A DNA stretch of 64,000 bases from Bifiguratus adelaidae (Eukaryota; Mucoromycota; Endogonomycetes; Endogonales): NCBI GenBank assembly GCA_002261195.1, contig MVBO01000078.1:1-64000 (forward strand), read 5' to 3'. Under the pieces are notes generated by a model. That model saw only the letters and a list, made by a program, of their open reading frames with translations. It did no database searches and was not told the DNA's origin. The first letter of the stretch is position 1. The number at the start of each line of letters is the position of its first letter. Positions 11,447 through 23,013 of this stretch are shown piece by piece. The translations under genes were made by a program, and so were the position numbers.

Positions 11447-11971
11447 AAGCTCAAGGGTTAGGGTTCAATGTCAATGATGAGGCAATTGACAACCCTTGTG
11501 AGGCACACATGTATACACATGCATTGAAACTCATCGCAGTTTGAACCCAGTGCCTAACTTTAGGGTACATTGAGCTATTGTTCCTTGATATCTCTCGTCT
11601 TCATGTTGTCGAGTCCCTATCTATAATTTCCATCTCAACGGCATTGTCATCAAGGCGGCGAGCGTGCACGCGCCAAACAAGCGTATCACTTTTGCGTTCC
11701 TGGTTTCGTCGTGGGTTTCTTGTAAACCTGCTTTTGCCTCAATATTTCCTCATAGGCAACACAACTCCTAGTAAACCAGTGTCAGGCACGAAGCGAACTT
11801 GTCCATTGTTCAAATTTCCTTTTCGGACAATCGTTTCCAGCAAGGGACAAGGCATCGCGGAAGCGATGGGAGACCAATGACTTGCTTTTCAACACATTAG
11901 GCTTGCTCATTGACTTTTTTGAAATAAAAACATCCCACTCCCAACCCCTGTATCACAATATTACCGCGGTG
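11447..11971. other. Gene-free interval upstream of the RabGAP gene, telobox-like motif
   Basis: A telomere-like AGGGTTAGGGTT lies at 11453-11465, in the opposite orientation to the motifs at 9853-9877. Open frames at 11578-11971 have no recognisable content. The interval must contain the promoter of the TBC gene that starts at 11972. Confidence 0.4.
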
Positions 11972-13866
11972 ATGGAAGTCAGGCACACATTCTGGAAGCG
12001 AAGGGCAGTGCGTTATCCGGGGGTTGTTCAGTTAGTCCTGGACGATAAGGACGGACTGGCAGAGAAGAACGGCTCAGCGAATGTATTAACTGCAACAGAG
12101 TATCCTACTCTAGTCTGCGAAAGGTCATCACCACGCGACTACAGCTCGTATACACGTGCGATAAGCAAGGTATCAACAAAATTGACAACGGCAAAATCCG
12201 CACTACTCAATAGGCGCCGGGCGTCCTCGAATCTACCTCCGATAAAAGCCTTCGCTGAGTTTCTGGAGGAAACAGAAGGGGACTGGAACGACAGCGAGCC
12301 AATAGAACAAAGTCAACAGACACCGACAGCCATGTCACCGACAATACAAACGCCTCAAGTCATCAAAACACCGACGATACCCACGATACCTACAAGCAAA
12401 TCCATAACAGAAACAGACGATACCATAGTGAAGAAGGAGTCTATAGTAATGACTCGATTGAGACGTTTCCGTTTGGCTTTGCAGGATGAAAATATCGATC
12501 TAGGTACACCTGTTCAGTATCTTTTAAAATGCTTGCTGAACCTCTCTTAGCGCACCTGCGGAAGCTTAGCTGGTCCGGTGTTCCCCTGCCCGTCCGAGCA
12601 ACCACCTGGCAAATACTCTTGGTAAGACGCTCGGAATTCATGCGTAATCAGCTAACATAGATACAGGGCTACCAACCGGCTAATCTGAATCGCAGAGCTG
12701 AAACGCTGCGAAAGAAGCGAGCAGAATACGATGATGCGATCAATGCCACTTTCACACATGGGGAGGCGGGTTTGGATCAAGTCCTTCGTCATCAGGTAGG
12801 AGAGAAAACAGGCTAAACCAGCAATTATGTTTGCTCATCAATGGCAGATCCATATCGACATTTTGCGAACAAATGCTGGAGTCCCTCTTTACCAGTCAGA
12901 AGAAACTCAACAGGTACGGTTTTTCCTTAATCATGTCCTACTGACAAGTCGTAGTGTCTAGAACGAATTCTATATTGCTGGTCAATCCGACATCCAGCCA
13001 GTGGCTACGTGCAAGGCATTAATGACCTTGTTACTCCTTTCTTTCAAGTCTTCTTGCAAGATCATATAGGTATGTGATCATTGCATGCTAGTGTGCATTT
13101 CAACTGATTTGCTGCACAGACGGCAATGTACAAAATTACGATATTACGCAGCTACCTAAAGATGTGTTGCGGACCGTCGAAGCAGACGCATTTTGGTGTC
13201 TTTCCAAGCTATTGGATGGTATACAGGTGATGAATTTGCTTGTGATGGAAAACTAGGCGCTAAGACCATTGTCAGGACAATTACACTTACGCACAGCCGG
13301 GTATACAACGCCAAATCATTAAAATGAAAGAATTAGTTGCCAGAATAGATGGTATGTTTGTGACAGAAGGCTTCATCTGCTCCATCTTGGATTGACAACT
13401 CGTTTAGCTCCACTCGCTTCTCACCTGGATGCCGAACATGTAGACTATATTGCGTTTGCGTGGCGGTGGATGAATTGCTTGTTGATGCGCGAACTGCCTC
13501 TAGAGACAATCATTCGCATGTGGGATACCTACCTGGTAAGGCCTAATTGCCCTGATGGCCTCCAATATCTAAACACTTTCTACAGGCGGAAGGCTCAGAC
13601 GGCTTCTCCGATTTTCACGTCTACGTTTGCGCGGCTTTTCTCGTGAAATGGTCCGAGAAATTGCGAAAAATGGATTTTCAGGTTAGTTGCGTACCATCGA
13701 GTCTATCAACTTGGTTCTTGGTTTAACACGGCCTCAGAACATTATCATGTTTCTTCAGCAACTGCCAACGGACGATTGGACGGAAAAGGATGTAGAACTC
13801 TTGCTCTCCGAAGCCTTCATGTGGAAAAGTCTGTTCCACGCTGCACCAAAGCATTTGGGCACGTGA
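11972..13866 (+). CDS. GYP1: Rab GTPase-activating protein, TBC domain (Gyp1/TBC1D22 type)
   Basis: Activates GTP hydrolysis by Golgi Rab GTPases (yeast Gyp1 acts on Ypt1; TBC1D22 is the animal form). Ten exons, from 11972-12503 to 13738-13866, sum to 482 residues. The first 180 residues are low-complexity (Pro/Thr/Ser rich). The TBC domain starts at LSWSGVPLPVRATTWQILL. It contains HIDILRTNAG, the motif with the catalytic arginine finger, and SGYVQGINDLVTPF with the catalytic glutamine. The final helices read RWMNCLLMRELP and RMWDTYLAEGSDGFSDFHV. The C-terminal HAAPKHL matches the family end. RPA190 starts 62 bp after the stop on the same strand, and the stop codon lies inside a CACGTG box. 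Confidence 0.95.
13860..13865 (+). promoter_or_regulatory. CACGTG box overlapping the RabGAP stop codon, upstream of RPA190
   Basis: A CACGTG E-box followed by AC sits 63 bp before the RPA190 start. Its last bases form the TGA stop of the preceding gene. The same CACGTGA core recurs upstream of RPS22, CCT2/NCL1 and the protease inhibitor gene. Function is inferred. Confidence 0.4.
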
Positions 13867-13928
13867 CTAAAAAAAAATAATGGACCGAGCGACGCTCTCT
13901 CTGCTGCTCTTGCTCTGTTCCTTTTGCC

Positions 13929-16900
13929 ATGAATGTGGCCGTTCCTATCGGCTCAGAGTTGACCTCTGTATCCTTCTCGTTCTATGATGCAGAAGAGATC
14001 AAGAAGATATCAGTTAAACAGATTGTGAACCCCGTTATCCTCGATAATCTCGGACATCCCACTAAAGGTGGTCTATACGATTCTGCACTCGGTCCCTATG
14101 ATCGGCACCACATGTAAGTGTTATTGACCTTGGACCATGACAAGTCTGCTAACAGCTATTTAGTTGCGCGACATGTCAGTTAGACCACTTTCAATGTCCT
14201 GGACATTGGGGTCATATCGAGTTGCCCGTGCCATGCTACAATCCTCTCTTCTTTGTTCACATGTTCGCACTCTTGAGGGCGACATGTCTGCATTGTCACA
14301 AGTTTCGACTGGGAGCTGCAGAAGCTGCTCTATATGCCGCCAAATTGACCCTGCTCCAACATGGCTTGATTCTGGATGCTCACAATATTGATCGTGTCCG
14401 AGCCTACTTTAAAGAGAATAAGGCGACCGCGGATGACGAAATTGCCGACATTCATGAAGCGGAGGCTGAGGAGGAAGAAGGTATCCAAGGTTATATTGCA
14501 CGCCTTGGTAAGTTCTTCGTTTGGTTAAAGAGCTGTAGGCTAAAGGACAAGTAGACCGATACGTCAAGGATGCTTTGGACAGAGGGGCGAAAGATCCTAC
14601 AGTAGCCGAAACTTACAAGCACACAGTCATCAATGATCTCAGAAAGGACGTCATGGGCAGCTTTCTGAAGAGGACCTTGTCAAAACGCAAGTGTGAGAAT
14701 TGCGGTGCCTACGCGAACCCTTTGCGCAAGGATGGTTTCCACAAGTTGTTCAAGATGCCATTGCCCAAGAAGCAACAAATTCACAACAATGCCAAAGGTT
14801 TCACGGATGATAACGCAATCATGATGCGAAAGCCAACCAAAGCCGAGATGCCCATTGGTAATGGACATGGTCGAGACGCAGTTGATGGAAAACGCTCAGT
14901 TGCCGAGGACACGAGCGATAATGATACAGAGGCGGAGGAGTCCGATAGCGATGTCGAGATCAAGGAGAACGGCATGGACCAAAAAGCAAACGCTGATGTT
15001 GATGAAGAAGGCGAAGACGACGATGCGACTGCAAAGAAGAAGCGACTGAATGGCATCGTCGATCAAGAGGCCGATCAAAGCACAGCTGGTCAGGTCTACT
15101 TAACACCTAATGAAGTGTACAAGCACCTTCGTCTTCTGTTTGAAGCCGAGCCTGTGTTAACCAGCCTCATGTACGGTGGACGTTCACCTCAAGCTAAGCG
15201 AAACAAGGTCGCAAAGGCCGATTTGTTTTTCATCAAGACATTGCCCGTGTCCCCAACTCGCTTCCGTCCAGCATCGGTCATGGGTGACAAGGCATTTGAA
15301 TCGCCTCAAAACGAGTTGCTCAACAACATCCTGAAAACATGCGAACGCATTCGTGACATCAATTTGGCTCACAAAGCTGCCACTGACGCCGAGCGTAAGC
15401 GGGTGTTTGAGACATTGATCTCCAACTTCATTCAATTACAACACGACGTCAATTCTTTCATTGACTCCACCAAGAATCCAATGGTACTCAAGGGTGGTCA
15501 AATGCCACCTGCTGGTATCCGCCAAGCTCTTGAGAAAAAGGAAGGCTTGTTTCGAAAGCACATGATGGGCAAGCGCGTGAACTACGCCGCCAGATCCGTC
15601 ATTTCACCCGATCCAAACATTGAGACGTCGGAGATTGGTATACCGCCGGTCTTCGCCAAGAAACTTACTTACCCGGAGCCGGTGACGCACTATAATGTGA
15701 AGGAGATGATGAAGGCAGTCATCAACGGTCCAGAGAAATGGCCGGGTGCGTCGTTTGTGCAGCACGAAGATGGATCCATGACCTCACTGGCGAGCTTATC
15801 CGTGGAATCACGTATTGCACTCGCCAACACGTTATTGACACCACAAGAGTCGAGCGGAAGTTCATCTAACTCGTACTCTTCTCGTGGTCAAGTAATCAAC
15901 AAGAAGGTTTACCGTCATCTCCGCAATGGTGATTTGCTTCTGCTTAACCGACAACCAACGTTGCACAAACCTTCCATCATGGCTCATCGTGCCCGTGTAC
16001 TTCCGGGAGAAAAGACAATTCGCATGCACTACGCCAACTGTAACACTTACAATGCCGATTTCGATGGTGACGAGATGAACGTGCATTTCCCTCAAAATGA
16101 AATTGCTCGTGCGGAAGCGTCATTGATTGCCAATACCGATAATCAATATCTCGTCCCAACATCTGGAAATCCTCTTCGTGGCTTGATTCAGGACCACGTT
16201 GTGTGCGGCGTGTGGATGACCGCCCGGGATACCTTCTTCACCCGAGACGAATATCAACAACTCTTATACGGCAGTTTGCGTCCTGAGCAAGACGGTACTG
16301 GCGGTGGACGAATCCTCATGGTTCCTCCTGCCATTCGAAAGCCTCAGCCCTTGTGGACGGGAAAGCAAGTTATCTCTACCGTGCTCAAGAATCTCACTGT
16401 AGGCTGTACGCCATTGAACTTGACATCAAAGGCTAAAGTCGGCGGCAAGTACTGGGGTCCGGATGGTGCTGATGAAGCTGTTGTGCATTTCATGGATGGA
16501 GAGCTCTTGACTGGTGTCCTGGACAAATCTCAATTCGGCGCGTCAGCTTTCGGTCTGGTCCACTCATGTTATGAGCTCTATGGACCTCCGGTCGCTGGCA
16601 TGCTCCTCAGTATCTTAGGCCGTCTGTTCACCAAATACGCACAATCGCGCGGTTTCACTTGCCGTATGGAAGATTTGCGCCTCACTGCAGAAGGCGACAA
16701 ATGGCGGAAGGAGCTCATTGAGCAAGGCAAAACTGCTGGACCGGAGGCTACTATTGAATATCTCGGTTTGAAGGAGCAAACGCAGAAATTCAAGGGCAAC
16801 GCTCTAGAGCATGATTACAAGCTACGCATGGAAGAAGTTCTTCGAAACGACGAAAAGCTTGCTGGGCTTGACAATGCCATGAAGATGGCGATGAACAAAC

Positions 16901-19463
16901 TGACCAGTTCCATTATTTCCAAGTGCATTCCCGATGGTCTCCTTTGCAAATTCCCTCAAAATAACATGCAAATGATGACTGTTTCTGGTGCCAAGGGTTC
17001 CCCTGTCAATGTGTCCCAGATCTCCTGCTTGCTTGGGCAACAAGAACTGGAAGGCAGACGTGTGCCCATCATGGTGTCCGGGAAGTCTCTGCCATCCTTC
17101 CAGCCTTTTGATCGCAGTGCGCGTGCCGGTGGTTACATTGCTGGCCGCTTCTTGACGGGTATAAGGGCTCAGGAATACTATTTCCATTGTATGGCCGGTC
17201 GTGAAGGTTTGATTGATACAGCCGTCAAAACTTCCCGTTCTGGTTACTTGCAGCGCTGTCTCATCAAACATCTGGAAGGCATTCGAGTACATTATGACCA
17301 CAGTGTTCGAGATGCGGATGGATCCATTCTTCAGGTAAGTAGAAATGATGGAACTCGGAATATGTATTCATTTCTCTCCCTCACACCAGTTCCACTATGG
17401 CGAAGATTCATTGGATGTCGTCAAGCAAAAGCATTTGGTAGAGTTTGATTTCTCTGCGCAAAATTTTGAAGCTCTGTCACAAAAGTACAATCCCAAGGCT
17501 GCTGTGCAAGCTTTGGAAACAGAAAAGGGCGAGGAGTACATGAAGAAGGCACTTCGAAAGGAAAAGAAATATGATCCTGCTCTTTCCAAGTTCAGTCCCA
17601 GTCGTCATTTGGGCGTTGTCTCTGAGAAGTTCGAGCGAGCGCTTCGCAAATATGTGGAAGAAAATCCTCAAAACTTGCCATTCACCAAGGATGTGGTGCC
17701 CACCAAGAACAGCGAACGCTTTGCTGGAATAACGAAGAACAAATTCAGAGCTTTGATGCACCTCAAGTATCTCTACAGCTTGGTTGATCCTGGTGAATCT
17801 GTTGGTCTTCTTGCCGCACAATCAGTCGGAGAACCTTCTACTCAAATGACTCTCAACACCTTCCATTTCGCCGGTTTCGGTGCCAAGAACGTTACACTCG
17901 GTATTCCCCGTTTGCGAGAAATCGTCATGACGGCCTCCGCAAATATCACCACTCCCACCATGATTTTACCGCTCAGGGAAGATGTCAGTGAAGAGGTTGC
18001 CTCTCGCTTTTGCAAGGACGCCTCCAAGCTTACCCTCGCTGATGTGATGGACAAGGTCACAGTGACTGAGCGATTCCTTCCCAAGTCCGCTGATAATGAT
18101 TATCGACGTGCAAAGGTGTACGAGATTCGACTCGACTTCTTTTCGCAGGAGGAATACGGTGAAGAGTACAACGTTTCCGCTGCTGAGATTGAATATGTGT
18201 TGGAGCACAGCTTCATTAAGAGATTGGAGAACGAAGTCATGCGCGATATTCGCAAGGTCTTTAGAAAGACAAAGGCCACGGATGATGACGATATCGCCAA
18301 GCCGGTCAAGCAAGTGCGACAAAAGGGTACGCCATCGGAAGGCAAAGAGACCAATGGCGACGGTATGTCAACTTCTCACCTTGCATTTGTTGTGAGCCGA
18401 AACTCATTTTCTCTTAGAATCCGATGACGGAGATGGCGATGCTACTGCTGAGCGTATGGCGTCCAGAGGTGCTGAGCACGCAACCTATGACGCCCCGGAT
18501 GAAGATGATGAAGCCATTATGAAGTCCATTGACAAGGCTTTGGAGAAGGAGGAACGAGAACTCGAAGGAGAAGGAGAGGATGAAGAAATGGATCAGGACG
18601 AGGACCAAAAAAATCCAGACCAACAGACTCGCGAGGACCGTATCACTAGCAGCCACCGTTTCATTAAGAGCTATCGATTTGACAATGAGAATGGCTCTTG
18701 GTGTGAGCTTGAGCTGCAGTTCCCTGCTGATACTCAGAAATTGTTGATGGTGGACATTGTCGAACGCATCTCCTCCAAAGTTATCGTCCACCAAATCCCT
18801 GGCGTGGACAAGGTTATGCCATACATTAATCCCACAGAAAATGACAAAAAGGTAGGTGAAGATATTTGATCTTTCTGTTGCAGCAGCTAAGGAACTTTTG
18901 CTCTGCAGAAACGCCTTCAGACGGATGGCTGCAACCTCAGCGGCATGTGGGAATATGCCGACATTATCGATTTGAGCCAGCTAGACACCAACGATATTGC
19001 TGCGGTACTGCGCACCTATGGTGTTGAAGCTGCCAGAAATGCCATCATCAAGGAAGTGAGCGGAGTGTTTGGAGCTTATGGTATTGACGTCGATCGTCGC
19101 CACCTTTCGTTGATTGCAGATTACATGGTAAGGGCAACAGGATCAATATGGATATCCTCACTCACAGCCGGATGCATAGACTTTTGAAGGAGGATACAAA
19201 CCTTTCAATCGTATGGGATTGCAATCCAATGTATCTCCCTTCCTGCAAATGAGTTATGAGACCACATGTCAATTCTTGACGCAAGCTACACTGTAAGTGC
19301 ATCATGTGGTGGTTGCGCATGGGTTAACGCAAACGTGATTTTTGCTAGACATGGCGATTACGATACGCTAGACTCACCGTCAGCACGTATCGTGGTTGGA
19401 AGACCAGTAGCAGGTGGAACAGGTTCCTTTGATGTTTTACAGCCTCTTGTGCAAGCCCATTAG
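13929..19463 (+). CDS. RPA190: DNA-directed RNA polymerase I largest subunit (RPA190/POLR1A)
   Basis: Catalytic subunit of RNA polymerase I, which transcribes rDNA in the nucleolus. Eight exons (13929-14113, 14164-14507, 14555-17334, 17390-18362, 18418-18851, 18909-19127, 19180-19292, 19349-19463) give 1720 residues, typical for the family. The zinc-binding N-terminus reads [17 protein letters not shown]. The second cysteine pair is in [10 protein letters not shown]. An acidic insert follows at about residues 270-320. The active site is [15 protein letters not shown], with the three metal-binding aspartates. Bridge-helix and trigger-loop regions follow ([20 protein letters not shown], then [19 protein letters not shown]). 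A second acidic stretch near residues 1450-1510 is the jaw insertion usual in Pol I. It ends with the conserved GTGSFDVL. Nothing appears damaged. Confidence 0.98.
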
Positions 19464-20256
19464 GCGCAGCCTACTCGTGTTTTCTTGCCTTTTCTAACAC
19501 TTTGTTTCTCGATACCATGATTTGCATCCCTGTTCTTCTTTTTCACTTGTACATATAGAAAAGCAAGCACACTCATAGATTCATGCTTTAGCTGGCCAAT
19601 CCTATGGCTCCAATGGCTCGGTCATTCTACATCTACCTGCACCAAAACAAGAATGTCCCGTACAAATATATAAACTCAGCTTTAAATCCCCGAATTCGCC
19701 GATCAGCCACACAGATCCTGCCGCAGCAACCCATCAAACCATACATCCATCCAATGGATACCTTGTCAAAACCGGCAATTTTCTCTAGAGCATTTGTCAT
19801 CCAGTCTTATCACGCCGCTCTCCTGAATCAAAACCAGGCTTGATCAAGGTTCCATGCCATATAGGGTAGTGACTGCCAAGCTTCGGAGTTAGCTCGGCGA
19901 TCGTCTCGCCGCCTATTCATCGATGCCAGAGAAGGTATATATGAGGTCACCATTTCGATATCCCTTGAATTCTGCTCAAAGAGTTGCTCAATGAGGCTCG
20001 ACCGACCACACCGGTCGTCATAATGTGGCACAATGCTCTGTCCATCATGCAGCCATTCGAGGTCGCGCAAATAAAAATGTCGACGTCACCCTTATTACTA
20101 ATGTGATCCAAATTCCCGGGTCCGAAGAAAGCGCGATTTCCTTACAAATCTTGCTGCGGCGCATGGCGGCTGTTGAAGGCGGGATAGATAGATATAAAGG
20201 GGAGCTGGGGGATGGTGTAGATCTCATTGTCTTGTAATATACCTCATCAACAAAAC
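19464..20256 (+). other. Intergenic interval, RPA190 3' region and MFS transporter promoter
   Basis: No gene is supported in these 793 bp. A TGACGTCGAC-type CRE core (on the minus strand) lies near 20075-20085. A good TATA box (TATAAAG) is at 20193-20199, 58 bp before the transporter start. The remainder shows no structure I can name. Confidence 0.45.
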
Positions 20257-21891
20257 ATGTTGACTTTACCCTTGTCGGTGCCATCAAGTTTCAGAAACGC
20301 TCTGGTCTTGGTGATCGCCTGTACGGCATCCTTGTTGGATATCTTGAACTTGTCGGCTGTCAACATTGCTGTGCCTACCATTGCCAAGGACATTGATCTG
20401 ACTACGTCTACACTGCCATGGTTGATTGCTTCTTATGCGATTGCTTTTGCGGCGTTTCTCTTGCCGGCTGGTAAACTTGGTGATCTCTTTGGCTATCGTC
20501 GCGTCTTTATCATAGGTCTGGCGATCTTTGGCATCACATCCCTCATCAATGGTCTATCACCGAACGAATACATGCTCTTTGTCTTTCGAGCATTGCAAGG
20601 TCTGGGTGCTGCTTGTACAGTGCCCAACGCTATCGCTATTGTAGCCAACACCTTTAGCTACTCGGAAGGTAGTCAACGCAAGGCACTTTCTGCATACGGT
20701 GGGTCAGGAGCTGTTGGATTTGTCTTGGGTCTCATCATTGGCGGTGTCTTGGCTGGTACAGCGGGTTGGCGATGGATCTTTTACATCTCTGCCCTGTTGT
20801 CTCTTGCTATGTTCATCTTGGCCGTGCTCTTCCTGCCTGACTTTGCTCGTGAAAGGGAAGCGGAGAAGATTGACTTCCTCGGTTTCTTTTTGATCGTCGG
20901 CGGTTTTATTCTCTTGATCTACGCTCTCAGCGACGGTCAATGGCATCTTGCTCGTGATCCGGTAACGTTGGTGATCGGCGTGATCTTGATTGCAGCCTTC
21001 TTAATATGGCAACGCTTTTCGCCTTATCCGCTTATTCCTCCGGCTTGGTGGTTCCGACGCAATTTTGCGGCCGCATTCGTCATTGGTTTTGTTCTGTATG
21101 CCACCTTCAATGGATACATCTACACGGTCACTCTTATGTTTCAAGATGCCTTCGGCTATGACTCGCTTCAAGCTGCCTTGTATTTTTTGCCAGCAGGTGT
21201 CACTGCTTTCATCCTCTCGAACACTGTCGGTTATTTGACGCCTCTTTTTGGTATTCAACCGGTTATCATCGTCGGTCTTTTGCTCACGCTTGGTGCCGAG
21301 GTTGGCTCCCTATTCTTTGCTCCGGATATCATGTTTTGGAAGCTCATCTTCCCCATGGAAGTCGTCATCGGTGCTGGTCTTCCTATCGTCTATATTTCGG
21401 CTCAAAATGCCATGATCATGCACGCTCCTCAGGGCGAAACGGGAACAGTAGGAGCAGTCTACAACACGGCCGGTCAACTTGGTTCTGGTGTCGGATTGGC
21501 CATCATGACGGCTATCATTGACGGAGTGAACGCTCCCGATGCCAAAGGTCTTGACTTGTTACCCGGTTACCGTGGTGGCTTGTATGCCGGCATCGGTCTG
21601 CTGGGCGTCAACCTGATCATTGCCATCTTCTTCATCAAGGAAGACCGAGACAAGCCAGAGGAGTCAGACCTGGAGAAAGGCGAACCAGGTACGACGCCGG
21701 CCCGCTTGGGATCTCGAGGCTCCGAGACGACACTTCACGGTGAAGAATCCAACGACAAAGTCGAGAAGGAGCAATCTCCGGTAACGACATCGGTAACCGA
21801 ACCAGACAACATTGAGGAAGTCTCGGACTCCGAGACCTCCAGTCTAGAGACGCAGAAGACACTCAAATGCCAAGTTGTAGAAACAGCATAG
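20257..21891 (+). CDS. Major facilitator drug:H+ antiporter, 14-TM (DHA2 family)
   Basis: Plasma-membrane or vacuolar proton antiporter of the DHA2 group, exporting small toxic molecules or, in some members, amino acids. An intronless frame of 544 residues begins at ATG 20257 (MLTLPLSVPSSFRNALV). It has about 14 hydrophobic segments. Family motifs include LLDILNLSAVNIAVPTIAKD in TM1, the motif-A loop GKLGDLFGYRRVFIIGL between TM2 and TM3, RALQGLGAACTVPNAIAIV in TM4, and GTVGAVYNTAGQLGSGVGLA late in the protein. A charged tail of about 75 residues ends it. A partial copy follows 368 bp downstream. Substrate is unknown. Confidence 0.92.
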   Translation: MLTLPLSVPSSFRNALVLVIACTASLLDILNLSAVNIAVPTIAKDIDLTTSTLPWLIASYAIAFAAFLLPAGKLGDLFGYRRVFIIGLAIFGITSLINGLSPNEYMLFVFRALQGLGAACTVPNAIAIVANTFSYSEGSQRKALSAYGGSGAVGFVLGLIIGGVLAGTAGWRWIFYISALLSLAMFILAVLFLPDFAREREAEKIDFLGFFLIVGGFILLIYALSDGQWHLARDPVTLVIGVILIAAFLIWQRFSPYPLIPPAWWFRRNFAAAFVIGFVLYATFNGYIYTVTLMFQDAFGYDSLQAALYFLPAGVTAFILSNTVGYLTPLFGIQPVIIVGLLLTLGAEVGSLFFAPDIMFWKLIFPMEVVIGAGLPIVYISAQNAMIMHAPQGETGTVGAVYNTAGQLGSGVGLAIMTAIIDGVNAPDAKGLDLLPGYRGGLYAGIGLLGVNLIIAIFFIKEDRDKPEESDLEKGEPGTTPARLGSRGSETTLHGEESNDKVEKEQSPVTTSVTEPDNIEEVSDSETSSLETQKTLKCQVVETA

Positions 21892-22078
21892 AAACCCATT
21901 GTATAGACAATTTTCATTTCAATCTATTTAATCATCAAGCGCATTAAACATTCATTTGCATTCCATTCTTCCAGTGTCGATTCTGTCTTTCAATACTGCA
22001 TGATCGTCTTCAACTGTCCGAAAGCGCAGACACGTCCACAAACTAACCCTTTCCCACGGAGTCCAATACGCACACTTA

Positions 22079-22106
22079 ATGACGTGGAATGCCCATTCCA
22101 CGTCAT
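22079..22106. promoter_or_regulatory. 28-bp inverted repeat with two UPRE-like TGACGTGG half sites
   Basis: Arms of 13 bp (ATGACGTGGAATG and its exact reverse complement) flank a CC spacer. Each arm contains TGACGTGG, the core recognised by bZIP factors of the unfolded protein response in animals (XBP1/ATF6 UPRE). The repeat lies 152 bp upstream of the start of the second, deleted transporter copy, whose TATATAA is at 22218-22224. It is probably a dimer-binding site, but it could also form a transcript hairpin. Function is inferred. Confidence 0.5.
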
Positions 22107-22258
22107 CTGCGGATCGCCCTTCCGCATCCTGGATTATACGTTCCGAATCTGATTGGCTATCATGACTCAATGGCTTTTTGGACATAATGGCTGTGTGATG
22201 GCACATGTAGACGCGTGTATATAATAATCATGGACATGAGCACGAGAAAACCACGTTC

Positions 22259-23013
22259 ATGGCTTTCGGTCTCAACTTGCCGCTTGATGCACCTAGGGTG
22301 CAAAACGCGCTTATCCCGGTCATTGGCTGTGCAGCGTCCTGTCTAGACGCGATCAACTTGTCCGCCGTCAATATCGCCCTTCCAACCATTGCCAACGACC
22401 TTGGATTGACTCAGTCAACTTTACCTTGGCTCATTGCGGCTTATGCCATCGCATTCGCCGCGTTTCTGCTTCCGGCTGGCAAATTTGGTGATCTGTACGG
22501 CTATCGGCTTGTCTTCTCGACGGGATTGGCCATCTTTGCGATCACCTCGCTTATCAACGCGGTCTCGGTGAACCCTTACATGTTATTTGTCTTTCGAGCT
22601 CTCCAAGGTTTGGCAGCAGCCTGCACGGTACCCAACGCCATTGCCATTATTTCACACAGCTTCAGTCATGACCCCGACAAACGACGGGAATGCCCGCTGT
22701 CTTTGTCGCCGCTCAAAATGCCATGATCTTGCGCTCACATCCAGGTGAGGCTGGAACTGTTGGAGCTGTCTACAATACGGCTAGTCAACTGGGTTCAGCC
22801 GTGGGATTGGCCATCATGACGGCAGTCATCACTGGGATCAACAAGGAAGATGCCACAGTGCTGGATTTGTTGGCGGGCTATCATGGCGCCAATTACGTCG
22901 GTATAGGTCTCTGCGTTATCATCATGGTCGTCGGTTTCTTCTTTATCAAGGATGACAAACCAGTGGACAAGGTGAATGACGCAGAGCGGGGTAGTGAGGC
23001 AGAGAAGGAATAG
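22259..23013 (+). pseudogene. Internally deleted tandem copy of the DHA2 transporter
   Basis: A second DHA2 gene in tandem with the first. The 5' part (22259 to about 22683) matches the intact neighbour from the N-terminus through TM4 (INLSAVNIALPTIANDLGLT, GKFGDLYGYRLVF, RALQGLAAACTVPNAIAI). The sequence then jumps to the last two or three TM segments (MPAVFVAAQNAMIL, GTVGAVYNTASQLGSAVGLA, GFFFIKDD) in another frame. About 690 bp relative to the neighbour, covering roughly TM5 to TM11, are missing and the frame changes at the junction near 22683-22690. There are no intron signals at the junction, so splicing does not explain it. Both remaining parts are otherwise well conserved, so the deletion is recent, or an assembly error. 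Confidence 0.85.

Noticed and set aside
11473-11480. Exact box C-like ATGATGA, possible C/D snoRNA
   Set aside because: No CTGA box D at a suitable distance and no terminal stem.
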